Positions 16,553-18,368 of a stretch of DNA of 18,368 bases are shown one piece after another. The translations under genes and the position numbers were made by a program. Source of the stretch: Lutispora sp. (GTDB lineage Bacteria > Bacillota > Clostridia > Lutisporales > Lutisporaceae); assembly GCA_030834765.1 (NCBI GenBank), contig JAUQXG010000322.1:1-18368 (forward strand), written 5' to 3'. The stretch's first letter is position 1. Every line of letters begins with the position of its first letter. Below the pieces are notes generated by a model. The model saw only the letters and a program-made list of their open reading frames with translations, made no database searches and was not told where the DNA came from.

Positions 16553-16584
16553 AATCAAGTGTTTTGCGAAGCGAAATTTTGATT
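16553..16584 (+). repeat. Nested triloop hairpin in the rplB-rpsS gap
   Basis: The outer arms AATCAA/TTGATT and inner arms TTTTGC/GCGAAA (one G-T pair) enclose a GAA loop, with a 3x2 internal loop between them. The centre, GCGAAGC, is the known unusually stable mini-hairpin sequence. The short T-run is interrupted, so it is not a strong terminator. Confidence 0.55.
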
Positions 16585-16628
16585 AGATTTCTAAATGGTG
16601 TTGCACTAATTAGGAAGGAGGCAATTTA

Positions 16629-16913
16629 ATGAGTAGATCTATTAAAAAGGGTCCTTATGTTGAAAAGAAACTATTAGATAAAATAGTGGAATTAAATAAA
16701 TCTGGCAAAAAAGTTGTGTTTAAGACTTGGTCAAGAACATCAACCATATTCCCTGATATGGTAGGACACACAATAGCAGTGCATAATGGTCAAAAACACG
16801 TTCCAGTTTATATAACGGAAGATATGGTTGGCCACAAGCTAGGTGAATTCTCCTTGACTAGAACTTTCAGAGGTCATGGAAATCATACAGAAAGATCAGG
16901 AGCGCTTAAATAA
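16629..16913 (+). CDS. rpsS: Ribosomal protein S19 (uS19)
   Basis: This 94-residue protein of the 30S head contacts the A-site finger and bridges to the 50S. The sequence opens [16 protein letters not shown] and contains [20 protein letters not shown] and [15 protein letters not shown], all hallmarks of S19. AAGGAGG lies 7 nt upstream of the ATG. A 63-nt gap with an A-rich stretch separates it from rplV. Confidence 0.98.
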   Translation: MSRSIKKGPYVEKKLLDKIVELNKSGKKVVFKTWSRTSTIFPDMVGHTIAVHNGQKHVPVYITEDMVGHKLGEFSLTRTFRGHGNHTERSGALK

Positions 16914-16976
16914 GCACGAGGCTAACAAAGCAAAAAAAATAAACAAGTTCATGGAACATGGAAGGAGGTAAATCCT

Positions 16977-17309
16977 GTGGAAGCAAGAGCAATGGTTAAA
17001 CATATCAGAATATCCTCAAGAAAAGTTAATATTGTTATAGATTTAATCAGGGGCAAAAAGGTTGGAGAAGCTTTTGCAATACTAAAGCATACTCCAAAAG
17101 CAGCTTCAGAGGTTTTAGAAAAATTATTGAAATCAGCTGTAGCCAACGCTGAAAACAATAATGGAATGAACATTGATAACTTATACGTATCAGAGGTTTA
17201 CGCTACTCAGGGTCCGACACTTAAGAGATTTAGAGCAGCAGCGATGGGTAGAGGCGTAAGGATATTAAAGAGAACAAGCCATGTAACATTGGTAGTGAAA
17301 GAAAAATAG
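16977..17309 (+). CDS. rplV: Ribosomal protein L22 (uL22)
   Basis: This 110-residue 50S protein has a long beta-hairpin that reaches into the exit tunnel. The hairpin is visible as [18 protein letters not shown] near residues 82-99; changes in it are known to cause macrolide resistance, and nothing unusual is seen here. The [18 protein letters not shown] segment near the N-terminus is typical. The start is GTG, with GAAGGAGG upstream; no closer ATG fits the family's N-terminus. rpsC begins 17 nt after its stop. Confidence 0.97.
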   Translation: MEARAMVKHIRISSRKVNIVIDLIRGKKVGEAFAILKHTPKAASEVLEKLLKSAVANAENNNGMNIDNLYVSEVYATQGPTLKRFRAAAMGRGVRILKRTSHVTLVVKEK

Positions 17310-17326
17310 TAGAAGGAGGGATTTTG

Positions 17327-18013
17327 GTGGGCCAAAAGGTGAATCCACATGGACTAAGAGTTGGTATTATTAAAGATTGGGATACTAGATGGTATGCGAA
17401 TGATAAGAAGTTTGCGGATTATTTAGTTGAAGATCATAAAATAAGAGAGTTTTTAAAGAAAAAGCTTTTTAATGCAGGAATTTCAAAGATTGAAATTGAA
17501 AGAACTGATAAAATTAGGCTGAACATATATACTGCAAAACCAGGTATGGTAATTGGTAAAGGTGGAGCAGGCATTGAAGAGCTTAAGAAAAGTTTAGAAA
17601 AACTTATAGATTCAAAAAATGTTTCAATCAATATATCAGAAATCAGGATTCCAGAAATGAATGCACAACTAGTTGCTGAAAATATTGCAGCTCAACTTGA
17701 AAAGAGAATATCATTCAGAAGAGCCATGAAGCAATCCATGCAAAGAACAATGAGAGTTGGAGCAAAAGGAATCAAATCTATGTGCTCAGGTAGACTAGGC
17801 GGAGCTGAAATAGCGAGAAGCGAATGGTATCGTGAAGGAACAATTCCACTACAGACATTAAGAGCTGATATAGATTATGGTTTTGCAGAAGCTCATACAA
17901 CCTTTGGAAGAATAGGTGTTAAAGTCTGGATATATAAAGGGGAGGTTCTTCCTGAAGCTAAGTCTCGTGCTAAAGCACCAGCGAAAGTAGTTATGGAAGG
18001 AGGAGAGGCATAA
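17327..18013 (+). CDS. rpsC: Ribosomal protein S3 (uS3)
   Basis: This 228-residue protein lies at the 30S mRNA entry channel. It starts [13 protein letters not shown], holds a type II KH domain with the GKGG loop (within [16 protein letters not shown]), and ends with the C-terminal domain containing [20 protein letters not shown] and IDYG. GTG at 17327 is chosen over the adjacent in-frame TTG at 17324 because the family begins with MGQK and GAAGGAGGG sits 6 nt upstream of the GTG. rplP follows one base after the stop. Confidence 0.97.
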   Translation: MGQKVNPHGLRVGIIKDWDTRWYANDKKFADYLVEDHKIREFLKKKLFNAGISKIEIERTDKIRLNIYTAKPGMVIGKGGAGIEELKKSLEKLIDSKNVSINISEIRIPEMNAQLVAENIAAQLEKRISFRRAMKQSMQRTMRVGAKGIKSMCSGRLGGAEIARSEWYREGTIPLQTLRADIDYGFAEAHTTFGRIGVKVWIYKGEVLPEAKSRAKAPAKVVMEGGEA

Positions 18014-18014
18014 A

Positions 18015-18368
18015 ATGCTAATGCCAAAAAGAGTAAAACATCGTAAGCAGATGAGAGGAAACATGAGAGGAAAGGCAACAAGAGGAAATTTCATAGCTTA
18101 TGGTGAATTCGGGATACAAGCGTTAGAGCCGGCTTGGATAACAAGCAATCAAATAGAAGCAGCCAGAATTGCAATGACAAGATATATTAAAAGAGGCGGT
18201 CAGGTTTGGATCAAGATATTCCCTGATAAGCCTGTAACGAAAAAACCTGCTGAAACTCGTATGGGTTCCGGTAAAGGATCTCCTGAACATTGGGTAGCAG
18301 TAGTGAAGCCAGGTAGAGTATTATTTGAAATAGCTGGTGTAAGTGAAGAAGTTGCTAGAGAAGCATTA
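18015..18368 (+). CDS. rplP: Ribosomal protein L16 (uL16), truncated by the window end
   Basis: The first 118 residues of a protein of about 144 are present. It binds near the A site of the 50S subunit. The start [15 protein letters not shown], the [15 protein letters not shown] block and [21 protein letters not shown] are diagnostic. GGAGGAG lies within the end of rpsC, one base before this gene's ATG region, so translation is likely coupled. The frame is intact up to the last base of the window; the 3' end lies outside. Confidence 0.97.
   Translation, partial: MLMPKRVKHRKQMRGNMRGKATRGNFIAYGEFGIQALEPAWITSNQIEAARIAMTRYIKRGGQVWIKIFPDKPVTKKPAETRMGSGKGSPEHWVAVVKPGRVLFEIAGVSEEVAREAL

Noticed and set aside
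17324..17326. TTG start for rpsC
   Set aside because: The adjacent GTG gives the conserved MGQKVNPHG start and better spacing to the ribosome site.

Overview
The window reads as a low-GC Gram-positive (Firmicutes) chromosome, most likely class Clostridia. The reasons are AT-rich coding with heavy ATA and AGA use, strong GGAGG-type ribosome binding sites with frequent TTG/GTG starts, and Clostridia-like ribosomal proteins. It has two halves of very different character.

Region 1 (1-12234, + strand) is one tightly packed operon of at least seven genes, cut at its 5' end by the window edge. In order it encodes: the C-terminus of a membrane protein with a cytoplasmic beta-rich domain; a 1127-residue tubulin-like GTPase (Tubulin_2 type); a 783-residue protein that I read as a degenerate paralogue of that tubulin, keeping the order of landmarks but lacking the GTP-binding glycine signatures; a multi-pass membrane protein with an intact-MIDAS VWA domain predicted to lie outside the cell; a small beta-sandwich protein; a zinc-ribbon/GTPase protein of the DO-GTPase kind; and a membrane-anchored GTPase-associated protein (GAP1-N2/GAP1-M type). 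The genes are 11-71 nt apart or overlap, and the operon ends in a hairpin terminator. DO-GTPase, GAP1 and VWA components are known from comparative genomics as parts of predicted NTP-dependent biological-conflict (immunity-like) systems. The version here, with a tandem active and degenerate tubulin pair and several envelope-exposed partners, is the candidate little-described system in the window. A reasonable inference is that surface VWA and membrane proteins sense something, the GTPase/GAP1 pair relays it at the membrane, and the tubulin pair responds. No nuclease, toxin or protease effector is visible.

Region 2 (12246-13757) holds a terminator shared by converging genes, a minus-strand DMT/EamA transporter, and a 545-bp divergent intergenic region. 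The latter contains promoter candidates for both sides and a strikingly structured leader (four successive hairpins) before rpsJ.

Region 3 (13758 to the end, + strand) is the start of the S10 ribosomal protein operon in canonical order: rpsJ, rplC, rplD, rplW, rplB, rpsS, rplV, rpsC and a truncated rplP. The operon is ordinary, but its position is not: the gene usually found directly upstream of rpsJ in Firmicutes (tuf, at the end of the str operon) is absent, replaced by the transporter and the GTPase/tubulin operon. No RNA genes, insertion sequences or CRISPR arrays were seen.
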